Origin: Paenibacillus sp. YN15
GTDB lineage: Bacteria; Bacillota; Bacilli; Paenibacillales; NBRC-103111
Assembly (NCBI RefSeq): GCF_003285005.1
Contig: NZ_QMFA01000009.1
Coordinates: forward strand, 1 to 37,409
Reading direction: 5' to 3'
DNA length: 37,409 nt
The notes under the pieces are model-generated. The model saw nothing but the letters and a program-made list of their open reading frames with translations, made no database searches and was not told the origin of the DNA. The translations under genes and the position numbers were made by a program. The first letter of the stretch is position 1, and every line of letters begins with the position of its first letter. Shown here piece after piece: positions 16,292 through 24,656 of this stretch.

Positions 16292-17073
16292 TCCGAAAGC
16301 TGCCGGATGAAGAGACTCCGATTGATGCGGAGGCGCTTCTGTCCAGCTACCGGGAATCCGGTAGCAAAGAAACGGCAGAAGTGCTGCTGAAGCACTATGA
16401 AGGTATGATCCGTATGGCCGCGGGACGGCTGTCGCGCAACCGCAAGGATATGTTCGAGGATTTGTTCCAGGTGGGACAGATGTCCATATTCCGCTTGTTT
16501 AATTCCTACGATCCGTCTTTTTCCATTCCTTTTGAAGCCTATGCCATGAAAAGCATCGTGGGGCATATGAAGAACTATCTCCGGGACAAGTCCTGGTATG
16601 TCCAGGTTCCCCGCCGGATCAAGGAGAAGGGCCATGCCCTGCAGCAGGCCCTGGACGAGCTGTCCCTGAAGCTGGAGCGTTCCCCCCAGGTGGATGAAAT
16701 CGCCGCTTATCTGGAGCTGTCCGAGGAAGAGACCATCCAGATTCTGGTGGGATGGGACTGTTACCAATCCCTGTCCTTGGATACGCCCTTGTTTGCGGAT
16801 GAAGCGGGGGCCACCCTGGCGGATATGATTCGTGAAGAGCGGGACGATTATCAGTCCCTGGAGGAACGGCTGGACCTGGAGCAGGCGATGGAGCAATTGA
16901 AGCCGGAGGAGCGCAAGGTGCTGCAAATGGCATATACGGAAGGCCGCTCCCAGCGCCATATTGCCGAAGAGCTGGGGGTTTCGCAGATGAGCATCTCCCG
17001 TATCCAACGAAGGGCCATGGACAAGCTCCGCCTGCTGCTGGCCGATCCAGAACGGGAGCTGGAGAGCGGGTAG
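16288..17073 (+). CDS. sigB: RNA polymerase sigma-B factor
   Basis: A 261-aa sigma-70 family factor of the SigB/F/G group. Region 2 is clear (MFEDLFQVGQMSIFRLFNSYD, then the DNA-melting part FEAYAMKSIVGHMKNYLRD), region 3 follows (VPRRIKEKG and the ELSLKLERSPQ helix), and region 4 has the helix-turn-helix RHIAEELGVSQMSISRIQRR. The gene overlaps rsbW by four bases. The rsbV-rsbW neighbourhood, the RsbY/RsbK-like proteins and nearby stress genes favour SigB over the sporulation factors SigF and SigG, which would sit behind spoIIAA-spoIIAB or spoIIG. A terminator follows. Confidence 0.88.
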   Translation: MIRKLPDEETPIDAEALLSSYRESGSKETAEVLLKHYEGMIRMAAGRLSRNRKDMFEDLFQVGQMSIFRLFNSYDPSFSIPFEAYAMKSIVGHMKNYLRDKSWYVQVPRRIKEKGHALQQALDELSLKLERSPQVDEIAAYLELSEEETIQILVGWDCYQSLSLDTPLFADEAGATLADMIREERDDYQSLEERLDLEQAMEQLKPEERKVLQMAYTEGRSQRHIAEELGVSQMSISRIQRRAMDKLRLLLADPERELESG

Positions 17074-17103
17074 AGGCAGCAAAATTTTTCCATAATAACC
17101 CAG

Positions 17104-17141
17104 AAACCTCTTTTTGCCGGAAGGCAGGCGGAGGTTTTTTT
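17104..17141 (+). terminator. sigB operon terminator
   Basis: AAACCTC (17104-17110) pairs with GAGGTTT (17131-17137), with an inner GCC/GGC stem and a tail of T. Confidence 0.75.
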
Positions 17142-17225
17142 GCGCAGCCTGTGAAGGATTACTCATAGTAAAAGCGCATTCATTGCGGTAGAATGGGTTT
17201 AAGTTGGCCTGAAGGGGGAATCAAG

Positions 17226-18845
17226 ATGTATAAATTGGTTATTGTGGATGATGAGCCTACAGTCCGCAACGGACTCAGCACATTATTTGATTGGAATGCC
17301 TATGGAATCGAGCTGATCGGCCAGGCTGACGACGGGGATACGGGACTGGAGCTCATTGCCCGGGTAGAGCCGGATATTGTGCTGACTGATGTGAAGATGC
17401 CTTCCATGGATGGCATCCGCATGTCCCAGGAAATCCGCAAGAGCTTGCCGGGGACGAAGATTATTTTTGTCAGCGGCCACAGCGATGCGGATTACCTGAA
17501 ATCCGCGCTGCAGGTGTATGCGGTGGATTACATTTTTAAACCCGTGAAATTGCCGGAGCTGGAAAAGGTGGTGGAGCGGGTGATCCAAAATCTCCAGGCA
17601 GAGGATAAGGAACGCACACTGGTCAAGGAGATGCAGGTAAAGCTCACCCAAAGCATGCCTTTGCTCCGCGAGAAGTTCCTGATGTCCCTTGTCCGCGATG
17701 AGGCGGTCCAGTCTGCCGGCCTGAAGGAGAAGCTAGCGTTTCTTAACCTGTCGCTGCCTCCGGAAGCCGCTTATCTCGCCCTTCTGGTTGCCGTTGACGA
17801 CCAGGCTGAGGTGCTGGACACCCGTTCGGAACGGGATAAGCAGCTCCTGTCTTATTCTGTTCTGAATATTGTTCAGGAGCTGATCGATCTTTATGGAAAG
17901 GGATATGCCTTCGAGAATCGGGCCGGAGAGTATGTGGGAATCCTGGTGCTGGATGAATGCCGGGAAGAGCGGGAGGCCATGCTATTGGCTTTGTCGGGAG
18001 AAATCCGGGATAATCTGAGCCGATGGATGAAAATCAGCGTGACCATCGGAGTAGGCGAGGAAGTGCAAGGGATTGGGAGACTGCCGCTCTCCTTCAAACG
18101 GGCCAGAGAGGCTGCCGACCAGAAATGGTACCTGGGGAAGAACCGGATTATTACCATTGACAGCCTGGAGGCGGGGGAGGAGGAGCTTCACCGGTTTGAT
18201 ACGGAGCAAAGCGAACGGTTGCGGTCGGCGCTGAAGGCGGGAGACCGGCAGCGTCTGGAAGCGGAGCTGGACGATATTTTTCTGCCGCTGATGCGAAACC
18301 GCAAGGATGGCTTCCGATACAGCCGCTATGTTGCCCTGCAGGTGATCCCTTTATCGGGCCGGGTCCTCCTGGAACTAAATATTCTGACCAAGGAATGGGA
18401 TGCCCGGGAAAAGGATGCCTTGGACCAGCTGTTCCGGCTGGAGATAATGGCGGATCTGCGCCATTTTGTCGCGTCTTATCTGGGGGAAATCTGCACTTGG
18501 GTTCAGGAGAAGCGAAACAGCAGATCCAGCAATGTCATTGAGCGCATCCGCGCATTTATTGACGAGCATTATGCCGACAATCTGACGGTAGCCGATATTG
18601 CGGGTTATGTCTATCTGAGCCAGACCTATGTCAGTCTGCTGTTCAGGCAGGAAACCGGCGAGACCATTTATGAATACTTGATGAAGGTGCGGATCGAAAG
18701 AGCCAAGGAGCTGCTGCGGGACCCCCGCACCAAATTCTATGAGGTATGCCAGGCGGTAGGGTATACGGACCCCAGCTACTTCAGCAAGCTATTTAAGAAA
18801 ATGACGGGCTTGACACCCAGCGCCTACAGGGATCAGTTCTATTGA
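17226..18845 (+). CDS. YesN-type response regulator with AraC helix-turn-helix
   Basis: A 539-aa regulator. The receiver domain covers residues 1-125 (phosphoacceptor Asp55 in IVLTDVKMP, Lys in YIFKPVKLPE). A long middle region of the kind found in paenibacterial YesN proteins follows. The C-terminal AraC domain (about 435-535) ends with VCQAVGYTDPSYFSKLFKK, the AraC signature. It should activate the sugar ABC transporter genes downstream when phosphorylated by the YesM-type kinase. The start at 17226 has GAAGGGGG upstream; an in-frame ATG at 17193 lacks one. The kinase gene begins 49 bases later. Confidence 0.9.
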   Translation: MYKLVIVDDEPTVRNGLSTLFDWNAYGIELIGQADDGDTGLELIARVEPDIVLTDVKMPSMDGIRMSQEIRKSLPGTKIIFVSGHSDADYLKSALQVYAVDYIFKPVKLPELEKVVERVIQNLQAEDKERTLVKEMQVKLTQSMPLLREKFLMSLVRDEAVQSAGLKEKLAFLNLSLPPEAAYLALLVAVDDQAEVLDTRSERDKQLLSYSVLNIVQELIDLYGKGYAFENRAGEYVGILVLDECREEREAMLLALSGEIRDNLSRWMKISVTIGVGEEVQGIGRLPLSFKRAREAADQKWYLGKNRIITIDSLEAGEEELHRFDTEQSERLRSALKAGDRQRLEAELDDIFLPLMRNRKDGFRYSRYVALQVIPLSGRVLLELNILTKEWDAREKDALDQLFRLEIMADLRHFVASYLGEICTWVQEKRNSRSSNVIERIRAFIDEHYADNLTVADIAGYVYLSQTYVSLLFRQETGETIYEYLMKVRIERAKELLRDPRTKFYEVCQAVGYTDPSYFSKLFKKMTGLTPSAYRDQFY

Positions 18846-18894
18846 ACCGGTGAACCGGCGGCGGCATATCCCAATATGATCAGGAGGTGCCTTT

Positions 18895-20727
18895 GTGATC
18901 AAAAGCTTGCAAAGAGGGTGGAGCCGGATAAGAGGGCTGGGACAGGGGATTGCAGCGGCCAAAAAATGGATGCTGGCCTATACCGCGCTGATTTTATTGC
19001 CGGCCTCCGTGATGCTGTTCGGTTATTATCAGAGATCCTCCCAGATTCTCGAGGAGGAGGTGTCCCGCAGCATGCAGATGACGTTAAAGCAGGCGGGGAT
19101 TAATCTTAGCTACCGGCTGAATCACATTCAGGATATTTCCAATTCTCTGTTTATGAACCGGAAACTGTACGAGTATTTGGATCTTTCTTACATCATTAAC
19201 GAGCAGATTGACCAGTCGGGAGAGCTGATGAATCTGCTGCAATCGGTTCAGACCAAAACGGAGATTGTCAGGGCCCGCATATTTGTCGATACCGCCAATG
19301 TGTTTGGGACCGATCGGATCAATACCTTTCCTTTGGAAAATCTGGAGTCGAGCCCTTGGCACCGGGAGATTATAGACGGAGGAGGCCGCATTGTCTGGAC
19401 CGGAGGGTATAAGGAAACGTATCTGGACCTGGGAGAGCAGAATGTAATCTCCTGCGCCAGAATGCTGCGCAATCCCCGCCACTTTGAACAAGTCTTGGGC
19501 GTATTGATGATTGATGTATCGGACAAAATGATTTCGGAGATTATTTCCGAGCTTGATTTTCCCAGTCAAATTCATCCCTACATTATGGACCGCAATGGCA
19601 TGGTTATATACAGTGAAGAGCGTTCCCTGATCGGAACGCTGTCGCCTCTTCAGCAGAACGGGCAATGGGCGGGAAATGAGGAGGAGGGAATTACCCGGCG
19701 TACGGAAGGCAAGGAGGACCGGTACGTGGTCTATTCCACCATCCGTCCCACAGGCTGGAAGCTGGTGGCGGAGGTTCCGAAGGCGGCGATTTCCCGCCGG
19801 GCTACCGCCCTCAATCAATTTTCCGGCGTTGCCACCTTGATCGGGATGACGCTGATGTTCCTGATTCTGGCCTTCGTGCTGATGGCCTTCGTCATCAACA
19901 TGATGAACCGACGGATCAAGACGGTTCTGAAGCTGATCCGCACGGAGGGGATTGACCGGCTGGAGGAGCAGCGGCCCAAGGAGGACGGTGATTTTCATCT
20001 CCTGGAGCGCAGCGTGGATTATCTGATCCACCGGGTGAAGAATCTGATGGAGGAGGCCTACCGTTCCAAAATGCTGGAGCGGGAAGCTCAATTGAAGGCC
20101 CTCCAAGCTCAAATTAACCCCCACTTTCTGTATAATGCCTTGGACACCATCAATTGGCTGGCGCTTGCCATCAAAGCCACGGATATCAGCAAAATGATTG
20201 AGGGCTTATCCGATTATTTCCGCTTGAGCCTGAACAAAGGCAAGGATCATGTAAGCATTACCGATGAGCTTGAGCTGGCCAGAGTTTATTTGGAGATCCA
20301 GCAAAGCCGGTTTCCTGCCAGCTTTACTTTTGATATCGAGGCGGACATGGATACGGACCGGTATCTGATTCCCAAGCTGACGCTGCAGCCCATTGTGGAG
20401 AATGCGCTGCTCCACGGTATCCGCAAAGCCAAGGGGAAAACAGGCCGCATTGTCATCCGGGCGGAGATGGAGGCGGACCGGGTGCGGATCAGCGTCAAGG
20501 ACGACGGCATCGGCATGAGCCAGGAGATGGTGGACAGGCTGCTTGTGGAATCGCGGCCGGACCAGCGGCCTGACGGAAGCGGAAGCTCTTACGGATTGTA
20601 CAATGTGAACGAACGGATCAAGCTGTTTGCCGGGAATGCCTCCGGCTTGGAAATCCATTCCTCCCAGGGGATGGGAACCACAGTGACAGTCTGGTTAAAG
20701 GCGGTTTTGGCGAATAAAACAGAGTAG
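18895..20727 (+). CDS. YesM-type sensor histidine kinase
   Basis: A 610-aa membrane kinase starting with GTG behind AGGAGG. Membrane segments at about 25-43 and 310-335 enclose an extracellular dCache-like sensor of about 265 residues. HAMP follows, then the His-kinase domain with His410 in QINPHFLYNALDT, and an ATPase domain (KDDGIGMS, GSSYGLYNVNERI). This is the LytS/YesM class that partners YesN regulators and commonly senses an extracellular sugar, often through a solute-binding protein. The lipoprotein encoded at 22987-24528 is the natural candidate. Confidence 0.9.
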   Translation: MIKSLQRGWSRIRGLGQGIAAAKKWMLAYTALILLPASVMLFGYYQRSSQILEEEVSRSMQMTLKQAGINLSYRLNHIQDISNSLFMNRKLYEYLDLSYIINEQIDQSGELMNLLQSVQTKTEIVRARIFVDTANVFGTDRINTFPLENLESSPWHREIIDGGGRIVWTGGYKETYLDLGEQNVISCARMLRNPRHFEQVLGVLMIDVSDKMISEIISELDFPSQIHPYIMDRNGMVIYSEERSLIGTLSPLQQNGQWAGNEEEGITRRTEGKEDRYVVYSTIRPTGWKLVAEVPKAAISRRATALNQFSGVATLIGMTLMFLILAFVLMAFVINMMNRRIKTVLKLIRTEGIDRLEEQRPKEDGDFHLLERSVDYLIHRVKNLMEEAYRSKMLEREAQLKALQAQINPHFLYNALDTINWLALAIKATDISKMIEGLSDYFRLSLNKGKDHVSITDELELARVYLEIQQSRFPASFTFDIEADMDTDRYLIPKLTLQPIVENALLHGIRKAKGKTGRIVIRAEMEADRVRISVKDDGIGMSQEMVDRLLVESRPDQRPDGSGSSYGLYNVNERIKLFAGNASGLEIHSSQGMGTTVTVWLKAVLANKTE

Positions 20728-20756
20728 GATGCACCCAGAAAGTGTCGGATTACCAT

Positions 20757-20786
20757 CTACAGGCGGCTGCCTTGTGTCTTTATAAT
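20757..20786 (+). promoter_or_regulatory. Promoter of the sugar ABC transporter
   Basis: A perfect TATAAT at 20781-20786 lies 30 bases before the permease start. Its -35 region around 20757-20762 (CTACAG, 18-base spacer) is poor, as expected for an activator-dependent promoter served by the YesN-type regulator. Confidence 0.5.
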
Positions 20787-20815
20787 GGAACCATAAGGAC
20801 ACGGAGGTGTACGAC

Positions 20816-21781
20816 ATGAGCAATATCGCAACAAAGCTGAGCGGCAAGGCAGCGGAGAAGGGGGTCATACAAAAAGGGTCCGGCAAATGGAGGCTGGTCC
20901 GCAACAATTTGGACTATTATGCGCTTCTGATCCCGGGTCTTCTCTTCCTTTTCCTGTTCAAGTATACGCCGATGTACGGCATTGTCATCGCGTTTCAGGA
21001 TTTCAATATTTTTGAGGGGATTTCGGGAAGCAAGTGGGTGGGATTGGAGCAATTCTCCAAGCTGATGCAATCCGAGGAATTTGCCCGGGTATTCGTCAAT
21101 ACGCTCCTGATCAGCTTTTACAAAATCATTCTGCTGTTCCCGATTCCCATCCTCGTTGCCTTGCTGTTGAATGAAGTCCGCTTCAGCGCCTTCAAAAGAA
21201 CAATTCAAACGATTATTTATTTGCCCCATTTTCTATCCTGGGTCATTATTTCCGGCTTGTTCATTACGATTCTTTCCCCGTCCGGGGGTTTGGTCAATAC
21301 CTTCCTTCATTGGCTGGGGTTTGAACCCATCACCTTTTTTATGGACAACCGCTTCTTCCGCAGCATTGTGGTGTTTACCGCAGGCTGGAAGGAATCCGGC
21401 TGGAACGCCATCATTTTTATCGCCGCTATAGCAGGCATCGAGCAGGAGCAATATGAAGCGGCTGCCATAGACGGAGCCGGGAGAATCCGGCAAATGCTCC
21501 ATATCTCCCTTCCCGGCATTATGCCCACCATCGTCCTGATGCTGATCCTTCGTCTCGGTTCTGTGCTGGAGGCGGGGACAGAGCAAATTCTGACCATGTA
21601 TAACCCGGTGGTATACGAAACCGGAGATGTGATCGGAACCTTCGTTTACCGGGTGGGCCTGGGCAAGATGGATTACAGCTTCAGTACGGCAGTGGGTCTG
21701 TTCAATTCCGTTGTCGGTTTTCTTCTGGTGGTCTCCGGGAATTTTGTCAGCAAAAAATTAGTTCAGCGCGGAATCTGGTAG
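20816..21781 (+). CDS. Sugar ABC transporter permease, LplB family
   Basis: A 321-aa inner-membrane subunit of a CUT1 carbohydrate importer. Six hydrophobic segments are visible, the first at about residues 37-58. The EAA loop that contacts the ATPase reads YEAAAIDGAGRIRQMLHISLPGI, and the family-typical PMYGIVIAFQDFNI lies after the first helix. LplB-type permeases pair with YtcP-type ones and share a genome-wide MsmX-like ATPase, which fits the absence of an ATPase gene here. The ATG at 20816 follows CGGAGGT; the GTG at 20807 is inside that site. Confidence 0.92.
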   Translation: MSNIATKLSGKAAEKGVIQKGSGKWRLVRNNLDYYALLIPGLLFLFLFKYTPMYGIVIAFQDFNIFEGISGSKWVGLEQFSKLMQSEEFARVFVNTLLISFYKIILLFPIPILVALLLNEVRFSAFKRTIQTIIYLPHFLSWVIISGLFITILSPSGGLVNTFLHWLGFEPITFFMDNRFFRSIVVFTAGWKESGWNAIIFIAAIAGIEQEQYEAAAIDGAGRIRQMLHISLPGIMPTIVLMLILRLGSVLEAGTEQILTMYNPVVYETGDVIGTFVYRVGLGKMDYSFSTAVGLFNSVVGFLLVVSGNFVSKKLVQRGIW

Positions 21782-21793
21782 GAGGTGCCGGCA

Positions 21794-22669
21794 ATGAGAA
21801 AACGGACTTTCGGCGATTGGTCATTGGATCTATTTGTTTACATGTTTCTCCTGATATGCGGGATTATTACCCTTCTGCCCCTGGCCAATGTATTCTCCAA
21901 GGCAGTCAGCGCAGAGTGGGCGGTGGTCTCCGGGAAGGTCAATATTTTTCCCGTCGGGTTTCAGTTGGATACGATGAAGAGTGTAATCACCTCCAGCACC
22001 TTTACCCGCGCTTTTGGCGTATCGGTCTTTGTCACGGGAGTGGGAACGGTGCTGTCCATCCTGCTGACCGCTCTTACGGCATACCCGTTGTCCAAGCGCC
22101 ATCTTCCCGGCATCTCCTTCATTCTGGTCTTATTCGTGTTCACCATGCTGTTCAGCGGAGGGATGATCCCCAACTATCTCTTAATCCGCAATTTGCATCT
22201 GATCAACAGCGTATGGGCATTGATTCTGCCCACCATGATCAGCGTATTCAATCTTCTGGTGATCAAAAGCTATTACGAAGGGCTGCCCGAAGCGCTGGAG
22301 GAATCGGCCCGCATAGACGGCGCCCGCACGCTGACCATTCTTTTCCGGGTGATTCTTCCCTTAAGCCTGCCTGTAATCGCTACCATCTCCTTGTTCTATG
22401 CCGTGGGGTTCTGGAACGACTACTTCCATCCCATGCTCTATATCAATGATCCGTCATTGAAAACGCTGCAGCTGTACCTTCGGGACATTGTCATGGAGGC
22501 GGATACCTCCAATGCCACCAACAAAAGCATAGACGATCTGATGAATATGTCCCCGGAAGGCATCCGGGCCGCAACCGTAGTCGCTTCCACCGTTCCGATT
22601 ATTTGCGTGTACCCGTTCCTCCAGAAATATTTCATTAAAGGCGTTCTCATCGGCTCCGTCAAGGGATGA
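21794..22669 (+). CDS. Sugar ABC transporter permease, YtcP/AraQ type
   Basis: The second CUT1 membrane subunit, 291 aa, with six segments and the EAA loop EALEESARIDGARTLTILFRVILPLSLP. It ends in QKYFIKGVLIGSVKG, typical of the YtcP group. It begins 12 bases after the first permease with GGAGGTG as ribosome site. A foldback repeat separates it from the binding-protein gene. Confidence 0.92.
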   Translation: MRKRTFGDWSLDLFVYMFLLICGIITLLPLANVFSKAVSAEWAVVSGKVNIFPVGFQLDTMKSVITSSTFTRAFGVSVFVTGVGTVLSILLTALTAYPLSKRHLPGISFILVLFVFTMLFSGGMIPNYLLIRNLHLINSVWALILPTMISVFNLLVIKSYYEGLPEALEESARIDGARTLTILFRVILPLSLPVIATISLFYAVGFWNDYFHPMLYINDPSLKTLQLYLRDIVMEADTSNATNKSIDDLMNMSPEGIRAATVVASTVPIICVYPFLQKYFIKGVLIGSVKG

Positions 22670-22986
22670 TCTCGCATTAACGCTGACAGCGGAAGTTGCT
22701 GGCTGCTTAATGATAGAAAGGCTAGGCGTCTGTTCGACGATAGGAAAAGCGAATTCATATTCATGGTGGAATGACTGGGAGGGTAAGGAGTGACTTGAGG
22801 GCGAGTTTTTTTGGCGGCTTTGACACCTTAAACAAACATTCAATAAAATCAAGGCCGACAAAACGTGTTTGAGCATCCAAGGCACTCCTTTCCCGGTAAG
22901 GAATGAAGCCCAATGAATATGAATTCGCCTAAATAACTCCGTCGGACAGACGCCTATGAAAAACCAAAAACAGGAGGGTTACAAGC
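22670..22986. other. Spacer between permease and binding-protein genes
   Basis: This 317-base gap holds no gene. Nearly all of it is the imperfect palindrome at 22723-22956. The last 30 bases carry the strong AGGAGGG ribosome site of the lipoprotein gene. Confidence 0.6.
22723..22956. mobile_element. Foldback (MITE-like) element flanked by TA
   Basis: GGCGTCTGTTCGACG at 22725-22739 and CGTCGGACAGACGCC at 22940-22954 are inverted copies with one mismatch. Deeper in, GCGAATTCATATTCAT (22749-22764) recurs inverted at 22913-22928, and weaker symmetry (AAGGAGTG against CACTCCTT) continues towards the centre. Both ends abut TA. There is no ORF. It could be a MITE or a long regulatory hairpin in the transcript. 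Confidence 0.6.
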
Positions 22987-24528
22987 ATGAAAAACAAATG
23001 GCTATTGATTCCGGTGGTTGCCAGTCTTGCTCTTGCGTCTACGGCATGCGGCGGCAGCAGCGGAGATGAAGCAGGCGGCGCCGCTTCCCCGGCTGCATCC
23101 GCAACGGTGGCTGCAACCAGCGGTCCCAAGCCTGAACTGAAAGCGCTTATGCGGTGGATGAAGGATGATTACAACACGTATCCCGTGGCCAAAATGCTGG
23201 AGGAGAAAACCGGATACAAAGTAATGTATGACATGCTCCCCGCCGATAAGCCGGCAGATAAGCTGAATCTGCTGATTGCGTCCTCGGAGCCTTATGATTT
23301 GATCAGTGTAGGAGGCGACAATACCTTCAAGGCTCTGTATGCGGACTATGCCCAAAAAGGGGCGCTGGTGGACCTGACCCCGCTGATTGACAAGTACGGT
23401 CCCAACATCAAAAAGGCCATTTCGCAGAAATCCTTCGATGCTATTAAAGTAAACGGCAAAATATTCGCCATTCCTCATACTACCTCCGTCACTGTCGGAT
23501 CAGACCTGATGATCCGCAAGGATTGGCTGGATAAGCTGGGGCTTCCGGTTCCCACTACCCTTGACGAGCTCACCAATGTGCTGAAGCAGTTTAAGGACAA
23601 GGACCCCGGCGGCAACGGCAGCAATAACCTTCCCCTGTCCCTGAGAGGGGACGCTCCCATGCTGGACAATGTAATCGGAGCCTTCGGCTTGTCCAATGCA
23701 TGGAATGATGTGGGCGGCAAGCTGATTCCCCGCGCCATGGACCCTGCCTTCAAGGATTACCTGACTTATATGTCCGATCTCTATAAACAAGGACTCATCG
23801 ATAAGGAGTTTGCCATTAACAAGGACGCCACTGTGAAGGAGAAATTCACCAGCGGCAAGGTAGGGGTTATTCCCGTTAACTGGGCGGATGTTCCCACCAT
23901 TGCCGACGCCCTGAAGAAAAATGTTCCCACTGCGGAATATCTGTATCTTCCTGCCTTGAAGGGCAAGGATGGCAAAGCCGGTTTTGGCGCTTCCTTCGGT
24001 TTCGACCGGCTGACCTTCGTCCCGAAATCCTCCAAACATCCGGAGGATGCCGTCAAATATATGAATGCCAAACTGGAGGAAGAAACCTTCAAGAATATGG
24101 CCATCGGCGAGGAAGGCAAGCATTATACCTTCAAGGATGGAGTTTATTCCCCGATTCTTCCCATCTTTAACGATGAGCGGAATCAGGCTACCAACTATCT
24201 GACGGGGATCGACGAAGTCAAATATCCGATTTATTGGCAGGCCCGCGTCCGCAAGGATCAACGGCTGTTCGACGCCTGGGATTATCTGAATCAAAAACAG
24301 CCCAGCGAGCTGAAATTCGCCAATCCTCTGGGTCTGGCTCCGTATCTGGCGCAATACGCCAAGGACAACGCCCAACTGGAGCAGCTGGTAACCGACTATG
24401 CCACCAAGGTGATCGTCGGCGGAGAGCAGGTATCCGGACTTGATGCGTTTATAGCCAAATACAAGGCGGCGGGCGCGGATGCCAGCTATAAAGAAGTAAA
24501 TGACTGGTATGCAACGGTGAAAAAATAA
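22987..24528 (+). CDS. Sugar ABC transporter solute-binding lipoprotein
   Basis: A 513-aa extracellular binding protein. The signal peptide (about 1-20) ends in the lipobox LASTAC, with Cys21 as the lipidated residue, followed by a Gly/Ser/Ala-rich linker. The mature part resembles LplA-type CUT1 binding proteins (about 500 aa), with MEEKTGYKV-like and YLPALKGKDGKAGFG segments. It captures an oligosaccharide for the two permeases upstream and may signal to the YesM-type kinase. The ribosome site AGGAGGG is strong. The long foldback region before it probably lets this subunit be made at a different level from the permeases. Confidence 0.9.
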   Translation: MKNKWLLIPVVASLALASTACGGSSGDEAGGAASPAASATVAATSGPKPELKALMRWMKDDYNTYPVAKMLEEKTGYKVMYDMLPADKPADKLNLLIASSEPYDLISVGGDNTFKALYADYAQKGALVDLTPLIDKYGPNIKKAISQKSFDAIKVNGKIFAIPHTTSVTVGSDLMIRKDWLDKLGLPVPTTLDELTNVLKQFKDKDPGGNGSNNLPLSLRGDAPMLDNVIGAFGLSNAWNDVGGKLIPRAMDPAFKDYLTYMSDLYKQGLIDKEFAINKDATVKEKFTSGKVGVIPVNWADVPTIADALKKNVPTAEYLYLPALKGKDGKAGFGASFGFDRLTFVPKSSKHPEDAVKYMNAKLEEETFKNMAIGEEGKHYTFKDGVYSPILPIFNDERNQATNYLTGIDEVKYPIYWQARVRKDQRLFDAWDYLNQKQPSELKFANPLGLAPYLAQYAKDNAQLEQLVTDYATKVIVGGEQVSGLDAFIAKYKAAGADASYKEVNDWYATVKK

Positions 24529-24541
24529 ACGAACCCATACG

Positions 24542-24618
24542 GATGATGGAGGCGGCTTATCCCGGATATCGGATTCAGACAATCCGTGGAGCGACTGTAT
24601 TCTCCATCATCTGGTTTT
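24542..24618 (+). terminator. Long-stem terminator or attenuator after the binding-protein gene
   Basis: GATGATGGAG (24542-24551) pairs perfectly with CTCCATCATC (24602-24611) and encloses a second hairpin CGGATT/AATCCG. Five T follow three bases later. It probably lowers read-through into the oxidoreductase genes. Confidence 0.55.
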
Positions 24619-24656
24619 TATGTAAATTATATATATTATAAAGGAGAGGATACAGC

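Noticed and set aside
16066-17166. 366-codon open frame antisense to rsbW and sigB
   Set aside because: It covers two well-supported genes on the other strand and has no start site or domain.
23500-24582. 360-codon open frame antisense to the binding-protein gene
   Set aside because: The plus strand encodes a clear lipoprotein with lipobox. The antisense frame has no start signal and no recognisable motif.
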